DNA from: Bacillus sp. FJAT-27245
GTDB taxonomy: Bacteria; Bacillota; Bacilli; Bacillales; Cytobacillaceae
NCBI RefSeq assembly: GCF_001273955.1
Contig: NZ_LIGI01000001.1
Coordinates: 3,507,030 to 3,571,029, forward strand
Reading direction: 5' to 3'
DNA: 64,000 nucleotides
The notes beneath the pieces were generated by a model. The model worked only from the letters and a program-made list of their open reading frames with translations, did no database searches and had not been told where the DNA came from. Within the stretch, counting starts at the first letter, position 1; each line of letters opens with the position of its first letter. This document shows positions 36,391 through 44,294 of this stretch, piece after piece. The position numbers were made by a program, and so were the translations under genes.

Positions 36391-36508
36391 TTCCAATACC
36401 AAAAGGGAAGTAACGGGTAGCAAAAGCTAAAAATTTCGACCTCGCACCATAGTTAAGCAGCACTGTAGCGTCGTCCTTTCCCTTTTAGTTGGAACCGATA
36501 TCCGTTAC
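36391..36508 (+). ncRNA. Possible structured RNA (pseudoknot-like inverted repeats)
   Basis: Two interleaved pairings are visible. TTCCAA + AAAAGGGAAG (36391-36410) pairs with TTTCCCTTTT + TTGGAA (36477-36494); GTAACGG (36410-36416) pairs with CCGTTAC (36502-36508). The order A-B-A'-B' is that of a pseudoknot. No Rfam family recognised. It lies just after the 73-aa gene. Confidence 0.3.
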
Positions 36509-36737
36509 TATCCGATCAGGCATACCATCAGATTTTGAGAATTTTGTTTATCAATAACAATTAGTGCCAGACTCGCTTCTATTCGCTAGTCTGGCCTTTT
36601 CACGCGCAAAACTTCCGATTGTTCTTATAAGAACCGTCCCGGTGGCTTTGAATTATCCACAATAAGGTTTGAAACCGTGACCCAAATTCTACTGGATATC
36701 AAATTAAATAGAGCACCCAAATTGGGTGCCCTTAATA

Positions 36738-39425
36738 TCAAAGTTTTCTTCCATGGCTCCTTTTCATTCCAAATCCATGTACATACATATCAGCAAATCT
36801 ATAATGAATTTCACCTCTAATAAAATCCTCACTTGCTAAACCAATATTTTTAATCATTGATATAAACTCATCAAACGAATTGCCTGGCTTTCCAAAGCTT
36901 TCTTTATATAAAATTTCTAAATCATTCTTGGTGCAAATATCGGAAAAATTAGATAGCCTATTAAATACTTGCTCAAGTTCCGGATATTCTTCCCTTAACT
37001 CACTACCTCTATGTTTAGCAGCTCGAATTAAACCTGCATTTAACGATTGGCTTCGTAGTAACCTATCCGTCGGAGATGTAACATGAGATTGATTAATATA
37101 TTGTAACTCGTGCTCTTTGGCAGCACTTAATAATAATCCTAAAACACGAGGAAAGGTAGTGCCTGAAGCATCGGTTAATCTTTCATGTACCCATCTACCA
37201 ACATACTTAGAGTTTCGGTTCTTTTCCCTTCTCATTCCCCATAATATTTGAAGCGCATTTAATATAGAATCTTCCGAAGCGTTATCGATATCTTGAACCG
37301 GGAAAAATTTATCTACTAACTCTTTATATTGATTTGAATACAAAGATTGCCTTAATGCAAGTCGTAAAAAATCTATCCTAGTCCATTGTAATAAAACATC
37401 CCTACCGTTAAAGTGACTTTTATTGGTAAAATTCAATCTTTCCCATATATCTTCTCTTATAAAAACCTTAAATTTAATATTTGATAACCGCTGTCCATCT
37501 ATGGACCGTATAAAATAAAATAAACCTGCTAATACATCAAACTGGTACGTACTCCTTTCTTCAATATCTTCATCTAAATCATCATATAACAACCAGATAC
37601 TTTGATCTTTTTTCTTGAACTCATCATTGATATATAAGAGATAGTCTTTTATGAGAATATTTAAGTCAATATTAGTTACAAAAAACAAAAGAACCTGTGT
37701 ATGTTCCTGTGTCCAATTGCGATTATTCTTCCCGACCTTTTTTAGAATTTCGTATATCTGGGAAAACTTACCTCTACGAAAAACGGGGAGTTTATTTTCA
37801 ATATATAACCTTAAAACGGCATAAGCTCTCCAAAAAGTTTCCCAAGATATTTTATCCTTCATTTTATGATGAATATAACGAAACTCTTCTTTCCCCGGCC
37901 TCGCCGAATAGTGACCATGTCCAGAAACGGCTATAACATTTTCCAAACGACCTTTCGACAATCTTTTGGACTGCTCAAAATGTTTTAATAGCATCCAATA
38001 AAGAGCCGTTTTACCGGTGCCTTTTTGGCCATGAACAACAGCTGTATTCTCATCCACAAATTTATCAAAGTCAGAAGTTTTTTGAAAAACTTTGCTAAGA
38101 TCGTTTCGCTCATCTTTTGCGTCAACAGTTTCAAATTCTAAGGATTCAATAATCTCCCATCTATTTGTACTGGACAAAATTATTTTTAATTTGTTTTGTT
38201 CACTTTCCTCATCGATTAAATTAGCAACAGGAGAATAAATAGAAGTTAAATATTCAACAGGATAAGCATCTGACAGCGCAATATCTGAATTATAATGTAT
38301 TACAATAGGTTCTCCTTCATTCTCATTTTCTAAATCGTCAACAATAAAATCTTCTTTTGCATCTTCCTCTTGGTTTTCTAGTATTACAAATTGTTTATTA
38401 AACGATTTAATTCTTTCCCAATATAGTTCAGCCCTTTTCTTACCTTCTTTATTTGAAGGCACTTTGGAAAGAACATAATTTACTGTCTTGTTTGTATTTT
38501 TTATAACATTTAGTCCTTCAGAGACTAAACCGAGCCCTTCAATATTTTCCTCATTTGGGTACATAAATAAAATAATATCGTCTGCCGCTTCAAATAAAGA
38601 AAATGCACCCCACTCATTTATTCCTGTTCTTGAATCAATAAGGATAACATCCGGACGAATTTGGGATATTACATCATCCTTAAAAATTCCCCATATATTT
38701 TTTTGTTGAAGCGTAGATACTCTTAAATCATCTACTTTTGATACATAAGGAAAATTTATTTTCCCAGCAGGAATAACAAAAAGTCTTCCAGGGGTATCCT
38801 CCAGATGCATTTCTCCAAAAATATCGGTAATATGAATTTGATATTGGTTTATAGGGGAATAGGCACGCTCATATAAATAATCAACTATTCCCACATTAGG
38901 ATAAGGCGACATTTTTTTGAAAATCATATGTAAACTTGGAGCTTCCAAGTCCAAATCAACTAATAATACCTTTTTCCCCCTTTTAGCGAGTATAGCTGCA
39001 ACATGAGTTAATGCAGTTGTCCTACCCACTCCTCCCTTATAGGAATAAAATGCAACAGTTCTAGTGTCATTTAGAATTGCCTCCTGTTGTGTAAGGCCGT
39101 AGTCTCCACCATTGTTTTGAGCAAGTGTTGCTAACTCACCCCATGATTTAGGTTCTAATTGATTAATGTAAAATGGATAAGGAATTAAAGCTAATTCTTC
39201 AGCTTCATTTGTTGTGAATAGATAAACGAAACCATATTGATAATCATCTTCGATGACTGAATTTAAACTTTCAATTCGTTCTTCTTGTGACTTATTTTCC
39301 AAATAGTCGCTAACAACAGTAACATTTAATAGCCCTGCTGGTGAAAAATCTACCTGTACCCATTCATTTTGAGTTTTAATATAAAAGTTTCTTAATTTAT
39401 TCTCTAAATTGTATTTACTATTCAT
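36738..39425 (-). CDS. Double P-loop ATPase: KGGVGR (ParA/MinD-like) plus KAP-like NTPase
   Basis: About 895 residues from ATG 39425 (after GTGGTGAG). An N-terminal ~120-residue domain is followed by a ParA/MinD-like ATPase: deviant Walker A SYKGGVGRTTAL (~130), LLVDLDLEAP (~157) and VILIDSRTG (~262). An acidic linker (350-380) leads to a second P-loop NTPase: VVHGQKGTGKTALYW (~464) and Walker B SIWLLYDDLDED (~610), of STAND/KAP style. The C-terminal ~250 residues are helical. KGGVGR-variant ATPases are known from bacterial conflict systems. It is co-transcribed with the HEPN-like gene just upstream (15 bp). No membrane helices. Specific function unknown; defence is the best guess. Confidence 0.82.
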   Translation of the reverse strand: MNSKYNLENKLRNFYIKTQNEWVQVDFSPAGLLNVTVVSDYLENKSQEERIESLNSVIEDDYQYGFVYLFTTNEAEELALIPYPFYINQLEPKSWGELATLAQNNGGDYGLTQQEAILNDTRTVAFYSYKGGVGRTTALTHVAAILAKRGKKVLLVDLDLEAPSLHMIFKKMSPYPNVGIVDYLYERAYSPINQYQIHITDIFGEMHLEDTPGRLFVIPAGKINFPYVSKVDDLRVSTLQQKNIWGIFKDDVISQIRPDVILIDSRTGINEWGAFSLFEAADDIILFMYPNEENIEGLGLVSEGLNVIKNTNKTVNYVLSKVPSNKEGKKRAELYWERIKSFNKQFVILENQEEDAKEDFIVDDLENENEGEPIVIHYNSDIALSDAYPVEYLTSIYSPVANLIDEESEQNKLKIILSSTNRWEIIESLEFETVDAKDERNDLSKVFQKTSDFDKFVDENTAVVHGQKGTGKTALYWMLLKHFEQSKRLSKGRLENVIAVSGHGHYSARPGKEEFRYIHHKMKDKISWETFWRAYAVLRLYIENKLPVFRRGKFSQIYEILKKVGKNNRNWTQEHTQVLLFFVTNIDLNILIKDYLLYINDEFKKKDQSIWLLYDDLDEDIEERSTYQFDVLAGLFYFIRSIDGQRLSNIKFKVFIREDIWERLNFTNKSHFNGRDVLLQWTRIDFLRLALRQSLYSNQYKELVDKFFPVQDIDNASEDSILNALQILWGMRREKNRNSKYVGRWVHERLTDASGTTFPRVLGLLLSAAKEHELQYINQSHVTSPTDRLLRSQSLNAGLIRAAKHRGSELREEYPELEQVFNRLSNFSDICTKNDLEILYKESFGKPGNSFDEFISMIKNIGLASEDFIRGEIHYRFADMYVHGFGMKRSHGRKL

Positions 39426-39440
39426 AAATCTCACCACTCT

Positions 39441-39866
39441 TCATAGGGTTTTAACCTGTACTACCAGCCATTTTAGCAATAATACATAGGATTTATACCA
39501 TTCTTCAAAATCTCCTTGGCTGGGCTCAACGCCGTGATACCTCCACAGTATATAATCCATACCACATGGCTCTTGTACATGTCTAATAGCTTGCATTACA
39601 TCTGGACTAGCATTGGCCCGGATATGTAAACTACTAATAATTGTTACCAAATTAGATATCCTGTGTCTTGGGTTTGCTATACTAACTCCTGTTCGATTAC
39701 TTATTTGATTCCAATCATTTATGCCATGATAAATAAAACACGTTTTTTTTAAAAAACACTCAATTGTAATACCTCCAAGATGCATTGCAGCTATTTTTCT
39801 TTTGGAAAGATATAACCTGTTTGTATCTAAACACCTGCTAATAAAAGCTGTCGAATAATCGTCCAT
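39441..39866 (-). CDS. HEPN-like protein paired with the double ATPase
   Basis: 141 residues, all-helical. KRKIAAMHLGGITIECFLKKTC matches the HEPN helix with the pattern (A/H)xxGYxxExxLK. HRISNLVTII corresponds to the second conserved helix, and DYILWRYHG to the RY(P/H) end. A canonical catalytic Rx4-6H in the last helix is not evident; R24-x5-H30 in the first helix and R-Y-H near the end are the only candidates. HEPN proteins are RNases or partner scaffolds in toxin-antitoxin and defence systems. First gene of the two-gene unit; the ATG follows GGTGGGTAGGT. Confidence 0.65.
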   Translation of the reverse strand: MDDYSTAFISRCLDTNRLYLSKRKIAAMHLGGITIECFLKKTCFIYHGINDWNQISNRTGVSIANPRHRISNLVTIISSLHIRANASPDVMQAIRHVQEPCGMDYILWRYHGVEPSQGDFEEWYKSYVLLLKWLVVQVKTL

Positions 39867-40047
39867 ACCTACCCACCCATTTGTTTGGTGATTACTAATT
39901 CAACAAATTTTCTATTTCTCCTGCTTTTCTTTTCCATAAAAATTCCTAACCTCATCCATGCAAACATATTGATATAAAAATGCCTCTCTTTAGCTCATTT
40001 TGATTGGCCCATAATAATAAGAATGACATCTTTTTTAGGAGGAATTT

Positions 40048-40221
40048 GTAGTTATCAAACCATTACCAAATCCGGAAAAGGGAGATATCTACGGATGTGC
40101 TAATGAATCTAATAGCTATCACCAAATTCGGATTACCACTCGACCTTTGACCGTCAACACCCAATATATAAAAACACCCCTTTTAAAAGTATATGTCAAT
40201 AAAATTAATACATTAAGTTAA
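40048..40221 (+). pseudogene. 58-codon open frame with GTA in place of a start codon
   Basis: A strong ribosome site AGGAGG sits 5 bp before GTA-GTT-ATC. The frame then runs VIKPLPNPEKGDIYGCANES onward to KINTLS and a stop without interruption. There is no ATG, GTG or TTG at the proper distance, so it is either a start-mutated gene or one using an unusual codon. Confidence 0.35.
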
Positions 40222-40390
40222 ACCCCTCTTTTCGAAGAGAATTTGTAAAACTCGTATTTCACTCAAGGCTTATAGTAATTGACTATTAATCGAAATCGCA
40301 CAATATATAGTATATACAGGAATGTACATTCCCGTATATATTGATTATTTTATTTTTTAGTAGTATATTCTAATAAAAGGGGGGGTTCTA

Positions 40391-40534
40391 TTGCCGAAGA
40401 ATAGCACTAAAAAAGTAACTAGTCCAAAGGTTGCTTCTACAGCTTCCAAAATATTAAAAGATGGAAGATACAGCTCAGCTTCAAAATCTGTTGCAGGCTC
40501 TGCCTTAGCTCAAACAAAGTCTAAAGGCAAATAA
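40391..40534 (+). CDS. Conserved small basic protein (47 aa)
   Basis: TTG start directly behind a G7 ribosome site. Sequence: LPKNSTKKVTSPKVASTASK, then ILKDGRYSSASKSVAGSALA, then QTKSKGK. The pattern KVAS-x-ASKxLxD-G...SKxxAGSALxQ recurs in small proteins across many bacteria, so this looks like a true conserved micro-gene of unknown role. Its own terminator follows. Confidence 0.7.
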   Translation: MPKNSTKKVTSPKVASTASKILKDGRYSSASKSVAGSALAQTKSKGK

Positions 40535-40562
40535 CTATTATTTACATCATGAGTTTACATAG

Positions 40563-40598
40563 AAAAAACAGGCGTCCATCACGGAAGCCTGTTTTTTT
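40563..40598 (+). terminator. Intrinsic terminator
   Basis: AAAAAACAGGC / GCCTGTTTTTTT after the 47-aa gene. Confidence 0.88.
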
Positions 40599-40832
40599 AA
40601 TACTTCAAATTAGGAATCAATTTCTGAGAAGTAGATAGATATGTAGATGTTAGAAAGGATTTACTTATTCAATATGGGTTTAAGCAATACAAACTTATCC
40701 ACTTACTTCCAAGTTCAAAAAAATTTTAAAAGGAATAACCTCGACAGCGTTTTTAACAGGGGCGTAACCCATTTTAGTCAAAAATCTTCCCTACACTCTT
40801 TAATGAATAATTAGATTCTGCACCCGCTTACT

Positions 40833-41219
40833 TTAAGATTCATACACCTCTATCGGCAATCCATCCGGATCCTTAAAGAAAGTGAACTTTTTGTTGGTGG
40901 TTGGGTCGATGCGGACTGGTACTACCTCAATTTGATGGTCGGATAAGTAGGCGACAGTTTGTTCTACATTGTCGACTTCGAATGCTAGGTGGCGGAGTCC
41001 TGCTGCTTCTGGGTAGCTTAGCCGTTTGGCTGGATTTGGGAATGAGAATACTTCAATTTGATACGTACCGGCTACTTCCAGGTCAAGTTTATATGATTCC
41101 CGTCCCTCGCGGTAAACTTCCTGTATTGGCTTTAATCCTAAAATCCTTACATAAAAATCTTTTGAGCATTCATAATCTGAAGCGATAATCGCTACATGAT
41201 GAATCCCTTTTATATTCAA
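40833..41219 (-). CDS. VOC-family (glyoxalase-like) protein
   Basis: 128 residues from TTG 41219, chosen because AAGGAGAGG lies 9 bp before it; longer frames would make an unusual N-terminus. Two beta-alpha-beta-beta-beta modules: IKGIHHVAIIASDYECSKDFYVRILGLK (metal His) and LRHLAFEVDNVEQTVAYL...KFTFFKDPDGLPIEVYES (second metal His and Glu). It matches the GloA2/lyase-like VOC subgroup. The substrate is not determinable. Confidence 0.85.
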   Translation of the reverse strand: MNIKGIHHVAIIASDYECSKDFYVRILGLKPIQEVYREGRESYKLDLEVAGTYQIEVFSFPNPAKRLSYPEAAGLRHLAFEVDNVEQTVAYLSDHQIEVVPVRIDPTTNKKFTFFKDPDGLPIEVYES

Positions 41220-41269
41220 GAAGTCCCTCTCCTTCATCCAAATAAAAAAGCAACCCCGAATGGGATTGC

Positions 41270-41395
41270 TTAATACGCCTTTTCTTGATGAATGAGTTCG
41301 CATCGGCAGTCGGCTCTTTTAGCGGCTGCCATTAGACTCATAGTGACAACGACTGAAAAAGTTCCAAACAGTATGCCTGCAACAAATAACCACAT
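41270..41395 (-). CDS. 41-residue membrane protein (DUF3789-like), riboswitch-linked
   Basis: ATG 41395 after GGAGGAGCACT. One membrane helix (WLFVAGILFGTFSVVVTMSLMAA), then a basic, Cys-containing tail KRADCRCELIHQEKAY. It is clearly paralogous to the 40-aa protein at 42432-42554 (shared xTMSLMxAAKRxD). Similar small proteins are known from phages and Firmicutes as DUF3789. A c-di-GMP riboswitch lies 45 bp upstream. Confidence 0.75.
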   Translation of the reverse strand: MWLFVAGILFGTFSVVVTMSLMAAAKRADCRCELIHQEKAY

Positions 41396-41439
41396 AGTGC
41401 TCCTCCATTAGTTCATAATTCGCAGGAAGGTTTTCATAT

Positions 41440-41522
41440 TCGGAAGCTGGCTGGCATAGTTTTAACACTTTAGCCCCTATAGCTTTGCGCCGCCATTTTT
41501 CAATGGGTTTGCCGTTTCGTAC
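41440..41522 (-). ncRNA. Cyclic di-GMP-I (GEMM) riboswitch
   Basis: Minus strand: AACGGCAAACCCATTGAAAA, then ATGGCGGCGCAAAGC, then GGGGCTAAAG, then ATGCCAGCCAGCTTCC. All conserved blocks of the GEMM aptamer are present. It directly precedes the 41-aa membrane protein gene. No obvious terminator lies between, so control may be translational. Confidence 0.85.
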
Positions 41523-41732
41523 GAATTATGTGGTATGCATTTAGATCTTTTTGCCTATGTATCTAGTGGTTATTTTATCAAATTACTAGTTAATTGCAAG
41601 CATAATCTGTAAACTCCCACTTAAGAAATCTCCAAATAACTGTCCAGATTCTCTTAAAACAGTTCCCCTTTTTTGCAAATCTTTGGTAGATTATAAATAG
41701 AAGCACCATTTTATAAAAGGAATGAACCGACA

Positions 41733-42389
41733 TTGAAGAATGTAGTTGTTTTTGGGTCAGGGCGACATAGCAAGGTGATTATTGATATCCTTGAAAGGAT
41801 GGGCAGTTACCGCATTATCGGATTAATAGATGAAGCCCGAGAAATTGGTGAACAAGTAATGGGTTATAACGTTATTGGCGATTTAACGGTGTTAAAAACA
41901 TACCCGCATTCCATTATGGGAGGAATCGTCGCAGTTGGAGATAATGGCGCCCGGCGAGAACTGGTAAATGAAATAGTAAAAATCGACAGAGACTTTATAT
42001 TCATCCGTGCCATTCACCCGTCAGCAGTCATCGGAAAGTATGTATCAATCGGCAGGGGAACGGCCGTCATGGCAAACGCTGTTATCAATAGTGATACAAC
42101 CATTGGCGACCATTGCATCATTAATACAAAATCATCTATTGATCACGATTGCAGGCTTGGTAACTTTGTGAGCATTGCCCCAGGTTCAACACTTGCCGGC
42201 GGTGTTACGGTCGGTAACCATTCGACTATTTCACTAGGAGCAAACGTAATACACAATATTACAATTGGCGAGCATACGGTTGTAGGAGCCGGGTCCACCG
42301 TTATTAAAAACATCCACGCTTATGCTGTTGCGTATGGGACCCCCGCCAAAAAAATCAGGGCCAGGGCCGAGGACGAAAAGTATTTATAG
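41733..42389 (+). CDS. NeuD/PglD-family sugar O-acyltransferase
   Basis: 218 residues from TTG 41733 (AAAGGAATG upstream). An N-terminal Rossmann-like part (VVVFGSGRHSKVIIDIL) is followed by a left-handed beta-helix of hexapeptide repeats from about 95 to 195, with the catalytic His in SSIDHDCRLG and a GxGSxV end (VVGAGSTVIKN). NeuD and PglD homologues acetylate sugar nucleotides or sialic acids. It lies near the EPS operon but on the opposite strand and alone, so its link to EPS is unproven. Confidence 0.88.
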   Translation: MKNVVVFGSGRHSKVIIDILERMGSYRIIGLIDEAREIGEQVMGYNVIGDLTVLKTYPHSIMGGIVAVGDNGARRELVNEIVKIDRDFIFIRAIHPSAVIGKYVSIGRGTAVMANAVINSDTTIGDHCIINTKSSIDHDCRLGNFVSIAPGSTLAGGVTVGNHSTISLGANVIHNITIGEHTVVGAGSTVIKNIHAYAVAYGTPAKKIRARAEDEKYL

Positions 42390-42431
42390 AGATAACCGAA
42401 AAACAAAATAAAAGCAGCCGTTTAAGGACTG

Positions 42432-42554
42432 CTACACTTTATCTTGTGAACAATATCTCAATTTCTCGTCGCCTCTTTTGGCTGCCATCATCAAGCTCAT
42501 CGTGGAGATTGTTGCTAGAGAACCAATAAAAAGGCCAATTAAAAACGTTAGCAT
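42432..42554 (-). CDS. 40-residue membrane protein, paralogue of 41270-41395
   Basis: ATG 42554 with GAGGTG eight bases upstream. Residues MLTFLIGLFIGSLATISTMS form one helix, followed by LMMAAKRGDEKLRYCSQDKV. Shares TMSLMxAAKR with the riboswitch-linked protein. No riboswitch visible upstream of this copy. Downstream of the convergent NeuD-like gene. Confidence 0.7.
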   Translation of the reverse strand: MLTFLIGLFIGSLATISTMSLMMAAKRGDEKLRYCSQDKV

Positions 42555-42677
42555 ATCTCCAACACCTCATTTATAGTTTCTACTATAAATGTACCCGCAT
42601 CGTTTATAAAATATTCCTCGGGCTAAAATTATTGGTTCTCTCTATATCCCCTAAATAAGCTACTACCTTGTTTGAAT

Positions 42678-43619
42678 TTATACGTGTGAAACAATCATTT
42701 CCGCTTTTCCAGCAAGTTTGTATTCATCAAATCCATGCGGAAGGAGAAAATGATCGCCTTTTTTAAATGCATATTCTTTCCCGTTCTTTAGAATTGAACC
42801 ATTGCCATTAAGGACGCTAACAAGTTTGAAAGGCTTTCTTTGCCTAAGAGTAGCTTCACCATCGACTTCCCATTTATGGACGGTAAAGTACTCATTTTGA
42901 ACATATGTGATCACTGTCACGCCTTCCAGCATTTGAATAAGCGGTTCAACCTTAGGTTCAATCGATGGTACAGTCGTGACGGATAAAGAGCGCTCAATAT
43001 GCAGTTCACGAAGGTTGCCATCATTGTCTTTACGGTTATAGTCATAAACACGATAAGTTGTATCCGAATTTTGCTGGGTCTCCAGAATTACAATACCTTT
43101 TCCTATAGCATGGATGGTTCCACTTGGCACCATAAAAAAATCTCCGCATTTTACAGGAATCCTTCGCAACAAGCGGTCCCATTCTCCATTAGCCACCATG
43201 AGCTCAAGCTCTTCCTTTGTTTGTGCCTGGTGGCCATAAATGATTTCCGCGCCTTCTTCACAGTCAATGATATACCAGCATTCGGTCTTTCCAAGTTCCC
43301 CATTTTCATTTACGCGCGCATAAGTGTCATCCGGATGGACCTGGACGGATAAATCGTCACAGGCATCGAGGATTTTCGTCAGAAGCGGGAAGCGTTCGCC
43401 TTCTATATTACCAAAAAGCCCACGGTTTCGTTCCCAAAGATAATTTAAAGACAGGCCGTTTAATTCGCCATTCAACACCTTGCTATGGCCGTTGCTATGC
43501 GCTGCAAAGGCCCAGCACTCTCCTGTTTGAGGATAAGGGAGGTCATAGCCAAAATGCTTAAGCCTTTCCCCGCCCCAAATCCGCTCCTTAAAATCCGGTT
43601 TAAAAAATAAAGGCTCCAT
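42678..43619 (-). CDS. manA: Mannose-6-phosphate isomerase, class I
   Basis: 313 residues, short Bacillus-type ManA. Zinc ligands lie in QVHPDD and VPSGTIHAIGKG, with an E-C-W-YII substrate segment (GKTECWYIIDCEEGAEI). It converts fructose-6-phosphate to mannose-6-phosphate, the first step to GDP-mannose. The start overlaps the stop of the VanZ gene by one base. Last gene of the EPS operon. Confidence 0.93.
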   Translation of the reverse strand: MEPLFFKPDFKERIWGGERLKHFGYDLPYPQTGECWAFAAHSNGHSKVLNGELNGLSLNYLWERNRGLFGNIEGERFPLLTKILDACDDLSVQVHPDDTYARVNENGELGKTECWYIIDCEEGAEIIYGHQAQTKEELELMVANGEWDRLLRRIPVKCGDFFMVPSGTIHAIGKGIVILETQQNSDTTYRVYDYNRKDNDGNLRELHIERSLSVTTVPSIEPKVEPLIQMLEGVTVITYVQNEYFTVHKWEVDGEATLRQRKPFKLVSVLNGNGSILKNGKEYAFKKGDHFLLPHGFDEYKLAGKAEMIVSHV

Positions 43620-44059
43620 TACATAACCCCTTCATCTTTTCTCTGAAAAAAATAAAAGATAACCAAAAAGAGAAATGCACCTATCCCGTCGAACCCCACA
43701 TCCACAATTGAGGCTACTCTCCCTGGCATAAATGATTGATGCCATTCATCCGTAGCCGCATAAGCAACAGCTCCAAGCCAGGCGTACAAATAAGGAAAGC
43801 GGGTTTTACGGAAGCTTTTAACGAGCAGGAAGGCAAGAATACCAAAAACAAGAACATGGGTAGACTTCCTAAGAGCCAGGTTTAATAAATTCACTTGCTC
43901 TGCTGTTCCTTGTGAGATGGATTCAGTACTTTTTACCGAATGCACTGCTTCATTTATGACACGAACAGTATTTTCCCCTGTAAAATAAGGAAGTTGTGTA
44001 AAGAAAAAAATCCCGACCATCCATATAATTGCACCGTAGGCCCAAAAGAACTTTTTCAT
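43619..44059 (-). CDS. VanZ-family membrane protein
   Basis: 146 residues from ATG 44059 (GGAGA 8 bp upstream). About four membrane helices. VanZ hallmarks: KSTHVLVFGILAFLL, then YAATDEWHQSFMPGRVASIVDVGFDGIGA. VanZ proteins lower teicoplanin sensitivity in enterococci and are common in EPS clusters with unknown mechanism. Between manC and manA, preceded by a terminator-like hairpin. Confidence 0.9.
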   Translation of the reverse strand: MKKFFWAYGAIIWMVGIFFFTQLPYFTGENTVRVINEAVHSVKSTESISQGTAEQVNLLNLALRKSTHVLVFGILAFLLVKSFRKTRFPYLYAWLGAVAYAATDEWHQSFMPGRVASIVDVGFDGIGAFLFLVIFYFFQRKDEGVM

Positions 44060-44082
44060 ATTAAATTTCTCCATTACTAAAA

Positions 44083-44109
44083 ATCCCCCGCCAGAGAATG
44101 GCGAGGGAT
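44083..44109 (-). terminator. Terminator-like hairpin inside the EPS operon
   Basis: Minus strand ATCCCTCGCCA / TGGCGGGGGAT followed by TTTTTAGT, just before the VanZ start. It may attenuate vanZ-manA or be bypassed by antitermination. Confidence 0.75.
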
Positions 44110-44146
44110 AAAGTCAGTGAAACTAAGTTGTTAATTAATATTTAAA

Positions 44147-44266
44147 CTAGAATGTTTGTTCTGTATTGGAATCCACCCCTAATATTTTTCTTATTATAGC
44201 TATACTTCTGGCAGCATGACCATATCCATAATCAGACATATAATAAGCTATTCTTTTCGTAACCAT
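44147..44266 (-). pseudogene. 5' remnant of a glycosyltransferase gene
   Basis: From ATG 44266 the frame reads MVTKRIAYYMSDYGYGHAAR, then SIAIIRKILGVDSNTEQTF and stop. The YGYGHA(A/T)RS block is the N-terminus of MurG/MGT-type glycosyltransferases, but only ~32 family-like residues remain. A deletion remnant between manC and vanZ. Confidence 0.6.
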
Positions 44267-44294
44267 AAAAAAAAGAAGGTTTAACCCCTCTCCC

